A stretch of 64,000 bases of DNA from Acanthosepion esculentum. Taxonomy: Eukaryota > Mollusca > Cephalopoda > Sepiida > Sepiidae. The notes beneath the pieces are model-generated. The model was not told the origin of the DNA. It saw only the letters and a list, made by a program, of their open reading frames with translations, and ran no database searches. Within the stretch, counting starts at the first letter, position 1. The number at the start of each line of letters is the position of its first letter. Both the position numbers and the translations under genes were made by a program. The stretch is from NCBI GenBank assembly GCA_964036315.1, contig OZ038498.1, positions 9,329,861 through 9,393,860 of the forward strand. The letters run 5' to 3'. Below, piece by piece: positions 32,086-43,450 of the stretch.

Positions 32086-32523
32086 TTTACATTAGTCGGA
32101 CTATTGTCCTCATCTTTGTCGCCATATTTGTCACAACGTTTCGGCCGTTGTACGCTCCGGCCTTCTTCAGGTGGTTGGAATTTCGAACCGAACCCTTTAT
32201 TTCGATCACTGGGGTAGACTGTTCTAGTTCCACGAGCCATGTTTGATGGATGTCATCAGTTATCTCCTGGTAATTTTCCCTCTGAAAGTTCTCCACTGCC
32301 TGAACCGGGTATTGAACTCACACTCTTTGGGTCTGTCACTGGATCTAACCAACGCATTTATCCACTGTACCATGTGTCCTTGAGTGTGAGTTCAAAATTC
32401 CAACCACCTGAAGAAGGCCGGAGCGTACAACGGCCGAAACGTTGTGACAAATATGGCGACAAAGATGAGGACAATAGTCCGACTAATGTAAATACTGTAC
32501 ATAATACCTCATCTCAGAAATAT

Positions 32524-32535
<12 letters not shown>
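32086..32535. mobile_element. Foldback SINE-hammerhead composite, complete short form
   Basis: Arms 32086-32205 and 32395-32515 are reverse complements that share private variants (TTGTCACAACG / CGTTGTGACAA; ACATTAGTCGG / CCGACTAATGT), so one unit was duplicated in inverse. Between them lies an inverted tRNA-headed SINE: reverse complement CATGGTACAGTGGATAAATG (box A), GAGTTCAATACCCGG (box B). Only one array-type unit is present on each side, so this may be close to the founder form of the arrays. Confidence 0.75.
32405..32446 (+). ncRNA. Hammerhead-like head of foldback element
   Basis: Stem I CAC (32405-32407) with GTG (32444-32446). CTGAAGA core. Stem II GGCC/GGCC closing a 12-nt loop. 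GAA 32436-32438, self-complementary stem III ACGT, T32443 at the cleavage position. Best-preserved member of the 107-bp family. The mirror copy on the minus strand is at about 32132-32173. Confidence 0.5.
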
Positions 32536-32870
<335 letters not shown>

Positions 32871-33189
32871 GAGCATTTTCTTTGATATTTATATACTCTA
32901 ATATTGTATATAAAATAAAACATTTGATGGAAAATACAATACATGGGAGATTTTTTCGTTGCTGAGAACAAGCAATGATCATTGAAAGTGTTTCAACATA
33001 TCTCTCCTCTTGTCTCCTCTTTAGCAACTCAATGAGCAAAAACCTGGCTTCTAACATTAGATACCGCTAAAACTAAACCACTAACAGTCACCGAGCAAAC
33101 CCTGATTTCACTACAGTTACGAGAATCAGTTGTACTTTCAATGAGGTTACTTGCTTTGAAACGCCCATTGAGATTTTAAGTTCGAGTCA

Positions 33190-33400
33190 AATCTCAAATA
33201 GAACCGGTGTTTACGATCCATCGCTAAAAATGTTGAAAAAAATGATCGTTTCACTGATCAGACCCAAAAATGTAATATTGCTACCATATCTGGGCTGGTG
33301 ATAATGAAAAGCGTTTAACACTATAGCGCCTTTTCCCCACAGACTAAATAGTTTCATTTAACCGTGATCAACCCCCAGATAAATAATTGACATGTTTAGT
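33190..33400 (+). pseudogene. Non-LTR RT fossil, short fragment
   Basis: PKM*YCYHIWAGD (about 33265-33303) matches the PKMEYCCHIWAG segment of the element at 6560-7420. Upstream YDPSLKMLKKMIVSLIRP fits the same RT. Stops and indels throughout. 32871-33189 is anonymous. Confidence 0.6.
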
Positions 33401-33473
33401 CATTGATGCCCACAATAAATCTGGTATCAGATATAAATATATTAATTGAATTACATTTTATGTTTTAAAATCC

Positions 33474-33476
<3 letters not shown>

Positions 33477-33525
<49 letters not shown>

Positions 33526-33652
33526 GAAATATAGTCTTAAAGTGTGGTATATTTATGGGATAAAGTGCTCAATATCAGAGATAGAGCGTGTGTAAATATA
33601 AAAGTGAACATAGAAGTCAACACTTAGAGGCCTCTAAGTGTTGACTTCTATG

Positions 33653-33706
<54 letters not shown>
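33477..33706 (+). repeat. Palindromic MITE-like repeat with collapsed centre, between (TA)n tracts
   Basis: (TA)n 33477-33522 and 33655-33706. Element 33524-33654 has the outer GAAGAAATATAGTC segment and arms AAGTCAACACTTAGAGGC / GCCTCTAAGTGTTGACTT that meet directly. The hammerhead loop has been deleted exactly at the palindrome centre. Confidence 0.9.
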
Positions 33707-33711
<5 letters not shown>

Positions 33712-33989
33712 TATTTTTGGATGATTTACCTAACGTGTTTTTACCTATTTTTCTATATATTTGCACACACATATATATATATAAATTTAATTAGAAAACA
33801 GACAACATTATTCTCCTAACTCTGATATTTGGGGATTAAAATATTGATTTTATAATGGAATTATAGCAACATAAGCAGTTTTGACCAGTGTTCAGATTTT
33901 TGAACAAACTGGAATTGAGGTAGTCGAGAAGGCTAGACAAACTCCTTTCAATAAAGCAAATAGATAAAGCGTCAAAATTGGACCAAGAA

Positions 33990-34532
33990 ATACATGAAAA
34001 TTGTCTTTTATAACGTAATTTTCAAGGAAGAATCTCGAGTGATACTCGATGGACCTACTGGATGGGCCAAAGGATAGATTTAATCCGATACAGATGTGCC
34101 TGTGGCTATAGGAAGGCAGTAAGGAGCGACAGTGTGATTATATGGGTTGGAATTGTCGCTAAACAATTATTGGACCAATCATAATCGATAATTAAACTGA
34201 ACAGTGCTAACTGTTGCGATTTCATGGATAAGACTTTCTTTGAATGGTACAAGTCCTAGCCTTACACTTTCAAAGCGAAATGTGTATTTATGCACGACAA
34301 CAATGCTCCTTGTGTATCTAAGGTTACCCGTGAATCTTTTTAGCGTATAAGGTTCACAGGAGAGAAGATAATGGAATGATCACCATCAAATCCCGATTTG
34401 AATCCGATCGAAAATATATTCTCAGTTAGGAAAGAGACAAACAATATGACAGCAAAGCAGACCTCACGGAAGCAATTATCCCACCATGTTGAAATCTGGA
34501 CCTGCTGAAGTAAAAAAAAAATCACTGCTATT
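33990..34532 (+). pseudogene. Tc1/mariner transposase fossil
   Basis: ESRVILDGPTGWAKG near 34030-34080 (first-D region, DESR), then CVFMHDNNAPCVS near 34278-34315 (second D), then DLNPIENIFSV near 34405-34435 (E). Several stops and frameshifts. About 40 residues separate D and E across one shift. The 3' end continues after the SINE insertion at 34984. No inverted repeats identified. Confidence 0.8.
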
Positions 34533-34983
34533 AAGAAGGGTCATTATAGCGATTTTCCAAGCATAGATGTGGATTTACTTGACCTCCCACAGGGCCAGGT
34601 TGTGACACAAGGTCGAGGTTTAACGTGGGAAGGGAGGGGGGTTGACCCGAGTGTTTCCACTCAGGTCGCTGGTCTTTGCTGGTCATAGCTTGTCCAAGCT
34701 GGTCAGACGAATCCCTGCGACCGGCCTGTATCAGTTTGCAATCCCAGCCTAAAGGCGATCGTCCAGCGAGAAATCTGCGAACAGATACTACACCGTGATC
34801 TTAGCCTAAAGACCGAGAAAGCGTGATCAAGCCCGGGGGGCGAGATAAAGCATAGCTTAGATGTGGCACAAGGCCGAAAGTATGGGGCACCCAGTGAGGA
34901 TCGAACTCACTCGTAATTGTTCTAGCGCGACAATGTTGCTAACCCTTACACCGCCTCGAGGTGCCCAAAGAAGGGTCATTATA
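34533..34983 (-). mobile_element. tRNA-derived SINE with perfect 16-bp target duplication
   Basis: AAGAAGGGTCATTATA occurs at 34533-34548 and again at 34968-34983. Read on the minus strand from 34967, the element begins GGGCACCTCGAGGCGGTGTA, contains box B GAGTTCGATCC, closes the acceptor stem with GGGTGCCCC, and continues with CGGCCTTGTGCCACATCTAA and GCTATGCTTGGAAAATCGC. The acceptor arms GGGCACC/GGGTGCC pair. A U2-headed SINE is inserted in its tail. The target is the Tc1 fossil, so the order of events is readable. Confidence 0.9.
34573..34847 (-). mobile_element. U2 snRNA-headed SINE, copy 2, nested
   Basis: Minus strand: CTCGGTCTTTAGGCTAAGAT and GGTGTAGTATCTGTTC (34824-34779) match U2 snRNA, again with a second U2-like hairpin (ATCGCCTTTAGGCTGGGAT) downstream. 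Next come CTGACCAGCTTGGACAAGC and the 3' domain ending GGTCAAGTAAATCC. The host sequence AAGCATAG(CTT)AGATGTGG is duplicated at 34559-34572 and 34848-34866, the left copy with a 5-bp deletion. About 20 extra bases precede the U2 part compared with copy 1. Confidence 0.8.
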
Positions 34984-34999
34984 TTAGAATGTCAATGCT

Positions 35000-35220
35000 T
35001 CTAAGAATATATACGTCATAACGAGGACGGTCGAGTTATTGAGGTTTAGGGGATTTGCATAATAACTTCAGACGGACAGTAGAATTAAATAAAAACATAA
35101 ATAATTTTATGCATCCAGAGCTGAAATAAAAATTTAATTAGTATTTTTTTTTAATTTTATTGTTGAATTATTATTTACCATTTTATACGAACTTCTGATT
35201 AAATTTTGCAAACGATTTAA
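35000..35220. other. Anonymous sequence
   Basis: Continuation beyond the Tc1 fossil; no further motif recognised. Confidence 0.4.
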
Positions 35221-35224
35221 TAAA

Positions 35225-35575
35225 CGCAATTTCGGAAAAATATACTATTTACATTATTCGGGCTATAGTCTTCAACTTTGTCGCCATATTTATTACAACG
35301 CTTCGACCGTTGTACGCGCCAGCCTTGTTCAGGTGGTTGGAATGTCGAACTGAACCCTTTATTTCGCCCACAAGGGTAGACTGTTCTAGTTCCGCGTGCC
35401 ATGTTCAGCGGATGTCAGTTGTCAGTAATCTCCTGTTAATTCCCCTCTCAAAGTTCTCCACTGCTTTAACCGGGTATTGAACTCACCCACTGGATCTAAC
35501 TAACGCCTTTATCCACTGTGCCATGTGTCCTCAAGGGTTCAGTTCGACATTCCATCCACCTGGAGAAGGCCGCAG
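35225..35575. mobile_element. Foldback SINE-hammerhead composite, head of array 3
   Basis: Minus-strand unit and head at 35240-35335 (CTTTGTCGCCATATTTATTA, GTTGTACGCGCCAGCC), inverted SINE to about 35530, then a plus-strand CATCCACCTGGAGAAGGCCG truncated directly into array sequence at 35571. Confidence 0.65.
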
Positions 35576-36445
35576 AAATATAGACAGATACTGAAAGGCC
35601 GAAACGTTGTAATAAATATGGCGACAAAGATGAGAACAATCGTCCGAATAATGTAAATAATGTACATAATACCTCATCTCAGAAATATAGACAGATACTG
35701 AAAGGCCGAAACGTTGTAATAATTATGGCGACAAAGATGTGGACAATAGTCCGAATAATGTAAATAATGTACATAATACCTCATCTCAGAAATATAGACA
35801 GATACTGAAAGGCCGAAACGTTGTAATAAATATGGCGACAAAGATGAGGACAATAGTCCGAATAATGTAAATAGTGTACATAATACCTCATCTCAGAAAT
35901 ATAGACAGATACTGAAAGGCCGAAACGTTGTAATAAATATGGCAACAAATATGAGGACAATAGTCCGAATAATGTAAATAATGTACATAATACCTCATCT
36001 CAGAAATATAGACAGATACTGAAAGGCCGAAACGTTGTAATAAATATGGCAACAAATATGAGGACAATAGTCCGAATAATGTAAATAGTGTACATAATAC
36101 CTCATCTCAGAAATATAGACAGATACTGAAAGGCCGAAACGTTGTAATAAATATGGCAACAAATATGAGGACAATAGTCCGAATAATGTAAATAGTGTAC
36201 ATAATACCTCATCTCAGAAATATAGACAGATACTGAAAGGCCGAAAGGTTGTAATAAATATGGCGACAAAGATGAAGACAATAGTCCGAATAATGTAAAT
36301 AGTGTACATAATACCTGATCTCAGAAATATAGACAGATACTGAAAGGCCGAAACGTTGTAATAAATATGGCGACAAAGATGAGGACAATCGTCCGAATAA
36401 TGTAAATAGTGTACATAATACCTCATCTCAGAAATATAAACAGAC
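35576..36445 (+). repeat. 107-bp tandem array, array 3 (about 8 units)
   Basis: Period 107 bp (35591 to 35698). Units carry ATACTGAAAGGCCGAAACG and a subset AATATGGCAACAAATATG. Ends after CAGAAATATAAACAGACA. Confidence 0.95.
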
Positions 36446-36544
36446 ACGGAAAAATATACCATTCAAAATATATTAACTAGTATTCTAGTATTTCAACATT
36501 TGCTATCAACACTGATTTTTTTTCTGAAAACTGATCGCTAAATT

Positions 36545-37560
36545 GTCACATTAGTAAAAAAAAAGCCATTCTTCTATATTATTCTACCTCTGTCCCATAA
36601 TGATTATTGCATTTAGTCTATGAAAATTGTACGTAAATTGAACAATCATTATGGGACAGAGATGGGAACTCCCTTCCTCCTACTTGCTTCCCTGATAGCT
36701 ATAATATTCAAATGTAATATCTAACGACATCTTCTGATGCCTTGATCCTGACCCCCGTCCTTCTCTTTATCCTTTCCCCAAACACCCCTCTTTACTCTTG
36801 CTCTCACTCTCTGTAACCCCTTGGGTGCTAGTGGCACTCCAGCCTTGCTTGGGGTGAAATGCTTAAAAAGAAAATGTTTCCTCTCCTCTTTCAATTTAAC
36901 CGGATTATTAAAGTAGCCATTCTTCTATATTATTCTACCTCTGTCCCATAAGGATTGTTCCATTTAGTCTATGAAATTTGTACGTAAATGGAACGATCAT
37001 TATGGGACAGAGATAGGAACTCCCTTCCTTCTACTGATAATCTTCAAATATTGAAATGTAATGTCAATGACATCTTCTGATGCCTTGATCCTGACCCCCG
37101 TCCTTCTCTTTATCCTTTCCTCAAACACCCCTCTTTATTCTTGCTCTCACTCTCTGTAACCCCTTGGGTGCTAGTGGCACTCCAGCCTTGCTTGGGGTGA
37201 AATGCTTAAAAAGAAAATGTTTCCTCTCCTCTTTCAATTTAACCTGATTATTAAAGTAGCCATTCTTCTATATTATTCTACCTCTGTCCCATAATGATTG
37301 TTCCATTTAGTCTATGAAATTTGTACGTAAATGGAACGATCATTATGGGACAGAGATAGGAACTCCCTTCCTTCTACTGATAATCTTCAAATATTGAAAT
37401 GTAATGTCAATGACATCTTCTGATGCCTTGATCCTGACCCCCGTCCTTCTCTTTATCCTTTCCTCAAACACCCCTCTTTATTCTTGCTCTCACTCTCTGT
37501 AACCCCTTGCGTGCAAGTGGCGCTCACGCCTTGCTTGGAGTAAACTTCTAAAAAAAGGCT
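36545..37560 (+). repeat. Three tandem units of about 340 bp, each with a 28-bp-arm hairpin
   Basis: Unit starts (GCCATTCTTCTATATTATTC) at about 36566, 36916 and 37258. In each, CTCTGTCCCATAATGATTGT plus TCCATTTA is the reverse complement of TAAATGGAACGATCATTATG plus GGACAGAG across an 18-nt loop. Each ends in GCCTTGCTTGGGGTGAAATG. Units 2 and 3 are nearly identical; unit 1 differs more, so the duplication was stepwise. Confidence 0.9.
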
Positions 37561-38505
37561 CAACCGCTATATTACATATCCTCTTCATATGTACCTCATA
37601 ATCCCTATCTGTACGCCCTTACAACTTCATTTAATAAAACTCTACTTTGAGTGGCTATTGGGCTTTGTGTTTTTTCATGCTAAACGCTTTTTTTCTTTCC
37701 AGTATTACAACGATCTGCTACCGTACATTTTTTTTCTTTTTCTCATAATTTCAAGCTTCTATCTGTCCGAGTTTTTCCTAATATCATTTACTCTTATTTA
37801 TATATTTATTAATTATTTCTCATGTTTTTTCTCTTTTCATATTCCTATTTCTCTTTTTCTGTATTTTCTCTTCTCGTCTTACCTTTTTTTCTTACCTTCG
37901 CTTTTTATTCTCCATTTTTCTGTCTTCTAAACTAATTTATTCATATTTTTTATTCTCAATCTGCCAGTAATTCTGCTCGTTTTGATTCGCTATCATTACT
38001 TCCCTCCCTCCCCAGAATCCCTCACAATTACCAAGCAACTACAAGCCACCATGATAACTCAAATAACACAATTCATTCTGTCTCCCCACAAAGGAGAAGC
38101 ACTTAAAAGAAAAATTCAATACTAAGTCGATTCTAAATGTCATCTTGAACACAAAAATCCATCAAAACAATGAAACCAAAACCTAAATAACTTGATTGGG
38201 AATGGTTCTTATAGTTTGGAACTAAAAATATCGAACTAAACACGATGCGAACTCACATTAAAGTATGAAGACATGCATGCAATTGTGGGTGCGGCTCTTG
38301 GTCCTGTGTCGATACAACACTGCTAGTCATAAAAAAACCCAACTCCGACATCATCCACCAATCATTATACAGTTATAAATATACACTAAAGGATACACCT
38401 ACATTCATGCGTGCGCAGACAGACACACACTATATATTTAATCAAATAAATATAGATAAATATACATACAAGTGTTCACATACAAATATATATGTATGTG
38501 TCTGT
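37561..38505. other. Anonymous sequence
   Basis: TCCTCTTCATATGTACCTCA and CTCCCCAC.. CTTAAAAGAA (about 38090) suggest remnants of the preceding repeat's tail. T-rich 37680-37960. No gene. Confidence 0.4.
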
Positions 38506-38564
38506 ATATATATATATATATTTTTTTTCTTATAAGTATATGATGAGGAGGGACTCTCCCGTCA

Positions 38565-38855
38565 TTTTCGACGTATGAATGTTTTTCAGTTCAGTTTTTA
38601 TGTTTATGTTTCGTATGAGACGACAGTCCTGCACGGGATTTGCAAACAAATCCACACGAAGGGCATACTGAAGGGTCGCCCGTCGTATGGGCGGATGTAT
38701 TAATCCGAGATTTAGTGTTAAAATCTTAATTCTCTCAGATGGATGAGACGATTCTTTTCAAAGTTAGTCATACTTCGGTGGCAGGTGTATTAACCCGATA
38801 TTTAGTGTTAAATCCACACGAAGAGCATATGAAGGGTCGCCCGTCATATGGACAA
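38565..38855 (+). repeat. Two direct-repeat modules in A-B...B-A order
   Basis: Module A (CCACACGAAGGGCATACTGA, GGGTCGCCCGTCGTATGG) occurs at 38650-38692 and 38813-38853. Module B (GTATTAATCCGAGATTTAG) occurs at 38697 and 38786. All are in direct orientation. This arrangement fits a tandem repeat with one unit partly deleted. Confidence 0.65.
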
Positions 38856-39134
38856 TTATTGGGATTCCTAAAGTTATATGATTTATTATTTGTGTCATTT
38901 TGCATACACAAAAGTACACATATATAGTTGTAGTATGTGTATTTATATGTATACCCTAGTGTCTTGGAGTGTATCATAGATACGAACTAAAATCTACTTT
39001 TGTTGATAAGGAGCCTTTAATTACTTATAGACTGTTATTATTTTTTTTAAATTATTATAAACTTTTAATATATTTTATCATAATATTGTTGGAATATTAT
39101 AAGAATATATATTGGTCTCTGTATACTTATTCCT

Positions 39135-39800
39135 TTCCCTTTTGTGTGTCTGTGTCTACATGTTTATGTATATATGTATATGTGTTTGTATATGTATGTG
39201 TGTATGTGTGTATATATATATATGTGTATATATGTATATATATATATATATATGTGTATATGTATATATGTATGTATGTGTATGTATATATGTATGTATG
39301 TGTATGTATATATGTATGTATGTGTGTAGGTATATGTGTATATATATGTATGTATGTGTGTATGTATATATATGTATATATGTGTAGTTCCGTATGTATG
39401 TGTATATATATGTACACGCTGATGTGTATATTTATATTTATATTTATATAGTTTTAATTTACGTTTGTTTGATTTTTCATGTATATGCGTGTATTTGTAA
39501 ATATCTGTGTAGATGTTTAGTTTATATGCATGTATGTAAGCGTGCGTATGTATGTGTATGTGTATGTATATATGTATTTGTATATATGTACATCTTTAGG
39601 TATATATTTCTTTACTTGCTTTATTTGCTTTTCTGCATTGCTGTATGGGTCGATATATTTATACGTGCTTATGTATATGTATGTCTATGTGCGTATGTCT
39701 CTATATGCGTACCTATTATGCGTATATATGGATATGCAGATACATGTGCTGATTTGTTTGCGTATGTGTGAATGTACAATTATATATGGAGGTAGTTACT
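39135..39800. repeat. Degenerate (TATG)n/(TA)n low-complexity tract
   Basis: About 650 bp of TATATGTATGTG-like sequence; long Y/V/C/I frames here are artefacts. 38860-39134 is anonymous. Confidence 0.9.
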
Positions 39801-40339
39801 TACTTTTGCATGTAGTGTGTCGAAAACTATATGCTTTAAAAATATATATGTATATATATATATTTATAAAATATTTATTTGTTTAAATTTTATCTATATA
39901 TATTTGACCAGATTAGTTATATTTCAAGTTAAAATTCGTTTAATAACATATTAAGCCATGAATATGTTCACTTTGGCAATGACATCTGACCGTCTCGGTC
40001 ATTGTGGATGTGGATGTATGTGCTTGTGTTTATTGATGTCTATGTGTAGGGAAAGTGCATGCACATTTAGTCGTATGTTTGCGTACGTATGGGTGTGTGT
40101 AGTGTAGATGTTCGTTTTTTTTTTTTTTTATCAAGGTTGTGTCTCGTCACCGTATTTTATGTGTGTATATATATCTAAATATGTCTGAGCGCTTATGTAT
40201 TATAACCTGAGTATGTTCGAATGATTTCGCGTGAGAGGCGACTAACATGTTGAAATGAGACTAAAAATGTATACATTTCTGTCTGGGGATCTGAACATCC
40301 TTTTTAACATAATTTCAATGAAAATATAAATTAAATAGC
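39801..40339. other. Anonymous sequence
   Basis: GT-rich 40010-40110, otherwise unremarkable. Confidence 0.4.
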
Positions 40340-40740
40340 ATATATATCTTTTATTTTTATTTTTTATATTTTATATTTTTCTCTTCGGTAATTCTACAAT
40401 TTAAAACTTAATAGAGATTTGATTTAGATTTCTAAATAGGTAATTTTTTACTTTTAATTTTAATTTCAAATTTTATAAATCTTTTAATATCCATGATAAC
40501 CTTGCTTAGTTGTCAAATTTTTCGAATTACCCTATACTTGTATTTTGATTGGTCATTCTAGCTTATGTAACAGCGTTTACTCCTAGCTAATGATCGTTAA
40601 TTAATTTGAAACTTTTAAAACCATTTACTCTATATTCTACATCATCACTTGATATGACACCAGAGGTGTTGAAACAAAATGGCTATTTTTGTAGTGATTT
40701 TATAACATATTTATGTTGTAATATTCAAATAAATGATTAT
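40340..40740 (+). repeat. (TA)n-associated hammerhead repeat family J, copy 1
   Basis: About 90 percent similar by eye to 58000-58375: TTCGGTAATTCTACAATTTA, TGATTGGTCATTCTAGCTTA, CATCATCACTTGATATGACA, CCAGAGGTGTTGAAACAAAA. At 40648-40675 the TTGATAT core, stem II ACACC-AGA-GGTGT and GAAAC give a decayed hammerhead layout. Both copies end next to (TA)n. Confidence 0.75.
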
Positions 40741-40831
40741 ATCTGCTCTACTCTGTATTGAGCACTCTTTAAAGAATAATAATTGTTGGTTATTGGAATT
40801 TACCCCGTATATACCAATCCCACACTTGGGT

Positions 40832-40840
<9 letters not shown>

Positions 40841-40923
<83 letters not shown>
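40841..40923. repeat. (TA)n microsatellite
   Basis: About 41 TA units. Confidence 0.95.
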
Positions 40924-40925
<2 letters not shown>

Positions 40926-41113
40926 GGGTACTATGAGAACGAATAGAGTAAACTTCCAATATTGCTGTATATATTGAGCTCTATCAGACGTTGAAATCTA
41001 CTGTATCCGTTATCTGAAGTTCGCCAACATCACCTGATAATGGAACAATTTTCAAGTTCCGAAACATAAAATTTTTTGTGTAACGATGTAAAATATTTTA
41101 TAATAAAAATATT

Positions 41114-41118
<5 letters not shown>

Positions 41119-41195
<77 letters not shown>

Positions 41196-41377
41196 TGTTT
41201 TAAAAACAAGGAATTTATTAATGGTAATAGTCCCTAAGGCCCTTTCATCCAACATCTCATCAGGAGAAAATCGTTGGAAAACATTGATAAATTAAACGAA
41301 AAAGAATAGCAACAAAATTGAAGAGCAAAAAAGGGGGAAAACGCTAGAATCAATAACATATAAGTATATAGACTTAT

Positions 41378-41465
<88 letters not shown>
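41119..41465. repeat. Two (TA)n tracts around hammerhead-type repeat family K
   Basis: (TA)n 41119-41193 and 41380-41465. The segment between reads, on the minus strand, CTCCTGATGAGATGTTGGAT, GAAAGGGCCTTAGGGAC. CTGATGAG is a perfect core, but stem II is weak. The same family appears on the plus strand at 41560-41605 with ATGATGAG. Confidence 0.65.
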
Positions 41466-41466
<1 letters not shown>

Positions 41467-41498
41467 TTATAACGAGGGGAGGGGAAATTGCGTGTAAA

Positions 41499-41610
41499 TA
41501 ATTAGCGAGTGACAGTTAAAATAAAATATTTTATTTTAACTGTCCCTCGCTAATTATTTCCAACGATTTTCTCATGATGAGATGTTGGACGAAAGGGTTT
41601 TTTTTTAAAT
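41499..41610. repeat. 28-bp-arm palindrome joined to family K copy
   Basis: TAATTAGCGAGTGACAGTTA with AAATAAAAT is followed at once by its reverse complement (one mismatch) at 41529-41557, then CCAACGATTTTCTCATGATG of family K. Together with 41195-41380 this makes a large imperfect foldback around the TA tract. Confidence 0.75.
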
Positions 41611-41637
41611 AGTATATAGATTTCTTACCTTCAAGCA

Positions 41638-41660
41638 TTTGTTTATATACATATATATGT

Positions 41661-41732
<72 letters not shown>

Positions 41733-41821
41733 TCTATGTTCACTTTTATATTTACACACACTCTATCTCTGATATTGAGCACTTTATCCCATAAATATAT
41801 CACATTTTAAGATTATATTTC

Positions 41822-41883
<62 letters not shown>
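41638..41883 (-). repeat. Palindromic MITE-like repeat, outer segment only, between (TA)n tracts
   Basis: (TA)n about 41668-41730 and 41825-41883 flank CTTCTATGTTCACTTTTATA to TAAGATTATATTTCTTCATA, the minus-strand outer part of the repeat at 1306-1515. The palindromic part is missing. Confidence 0.85.
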
Positions 41884-41886
<3 letters not shown>

Positions 41887-43160
41887 GATTGAATTAAAAT
41901 TGTGGCGTACCTATATGCAATATTACGAGCTACATAAACAGAACAGTATCATAACAAAGATGTGATATATTAATAAAATTCAAACTACAACCGAAATATT
42001 GCATTTATAAAAAAAATAGATAACGATTATCCAACTACGACGTTCATCCCATTGGAACTTTGGGATGAGGTCATTACATTTGAATACATATTGATGTATG
42101 TCTCATTGATATTTCCATTTGTATGTATTGTTGGAAGTTGAATCTCGCCTCACAACAATTTTCCTCGTGGCAATGGAAGCTAAAAAAAGAATTTAATCTG
42201 TTTAGTTACATTTTTTTAATGATTCTCCACGTAAAAATCAATTTGAAGACATCGTCATCAAACATACAATAGAAGCGTAGTGACAAATTACATCTTTTAC
42301 GCTGTCCGCCCAGTAACCAACTTTATCATCTTATATACTGTTAGCTGGAAGAAAACAAAAGCTTGTTTGATAAGAGTGGGTCTGTCTGTCTGTCTCCCTG
42401 TCTCTCTATATCTCTCTCTCTCTGTTTGCCTCTCTTGTGTTTGCGTGTTTGTGTGTGTGTGTGTCGACCAGTCAGTTTAGCAATATATAGATCTATCTCT
42501 TCCTGTTCGCATCTATTTACCTTTCTCTTTATTTATCTGTTTCATTTCTATTTGATTCTTTTTATCAATATCTCTCAATGTGCCAGATTGGCGATGTTCC
42601 GTGCATTGTTCTACAACCTGCAGAAGTATGAAATCTTTTATATATAAAATCCACAATTCAGTCATCCTGGAAATTTTAAGTTGTAGTTATGTCTCATTAG
42701 TTAGGACAATTGGCCAATGACAAAAAGGTATAAGTTTCTTTACTCTATACAAGAAGGTATATTCATCAATGAATCTCACTGAAAAAATATATTTTGAGAA
42801 TTACCAAAATAAATTTAATCGGCGGTTTCAGCAAAGATGTCTTAAGAAAGCAACTAAAAATTAAGATAAAAATACAGATTTAAAAAATAATTGAATAATA
42901 ATGGCCAACAATACTTCCCCGAATAAAAAGTAAAAATGAATCCAATCAACATTCGCCTTTTACAATGTAAACTGAATGAGAAGCATCAGAAGATTGAACA
43001 AAACGTTACATGTACACCCTTGTGCAAATTACCTGAAACAACCGCTTTAGTTTCCTTTCTTTCATTATTCGGTCAGTTTTCGACCCACTGGGGCGACAGG
43101 CTGCAATCGATTTCTGTTTTTTACTCACATTAGGTCATTTGCAGTGACGTGCCGTAATAT
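41884..43160. other. Anonymous sequence with a CT/GT tract
   Basis: CTGT/CTCT/GTGT tract at 42380-42465. No gene recognised in the rest. Confidence 0.5.
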
Positions 43161-43164
43161 GAAT

Positions 43165-43450
43165 CAATTTTGGGGGTGTACGATGAAATTTGTTTGGCCT
43201 TGAAAAATATTGCGTCAAATGTGATTGCCCAGACACTATTGTCTCGACTGTCGATTAGTCGTCCTACGGCCATTGTCTGCGATGGACGTTACTCCAAGGA
43301 AGCATACGAAATTATAACACTGCACGGACACACTAGCAAGCCTTACCAGTGAGCAAATCAAAGTACTATAGACTGGCTCGGAAACTCTGCTGATTTAAAT
43401 CCAGTCGAGAATCTGTTGTCAATCTGCAAGGTACAACTTCGTGGAATGGA
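43165..43450 (+). pseudogene. Tc1/mariner transposase fossil
   Basis: One frame reads CDGRYSKEAYEIITLHGHTS, a stop, then WLGNSADLNPVENL. The D codon at 43281 and the E codon at 43407 are 41 residues apart in the same frame. WxGNSxDLNPxEN is diagnostic for Tc1/mariner. Upstream VYDEICLALKNIASNVIAQ has no recognised motif. Confidence 0.75.

Noticed and set aside
39135..39800. Long Y/V/C/I-rich frames
   Set aside because: Low-complexity TATG/TA tract.
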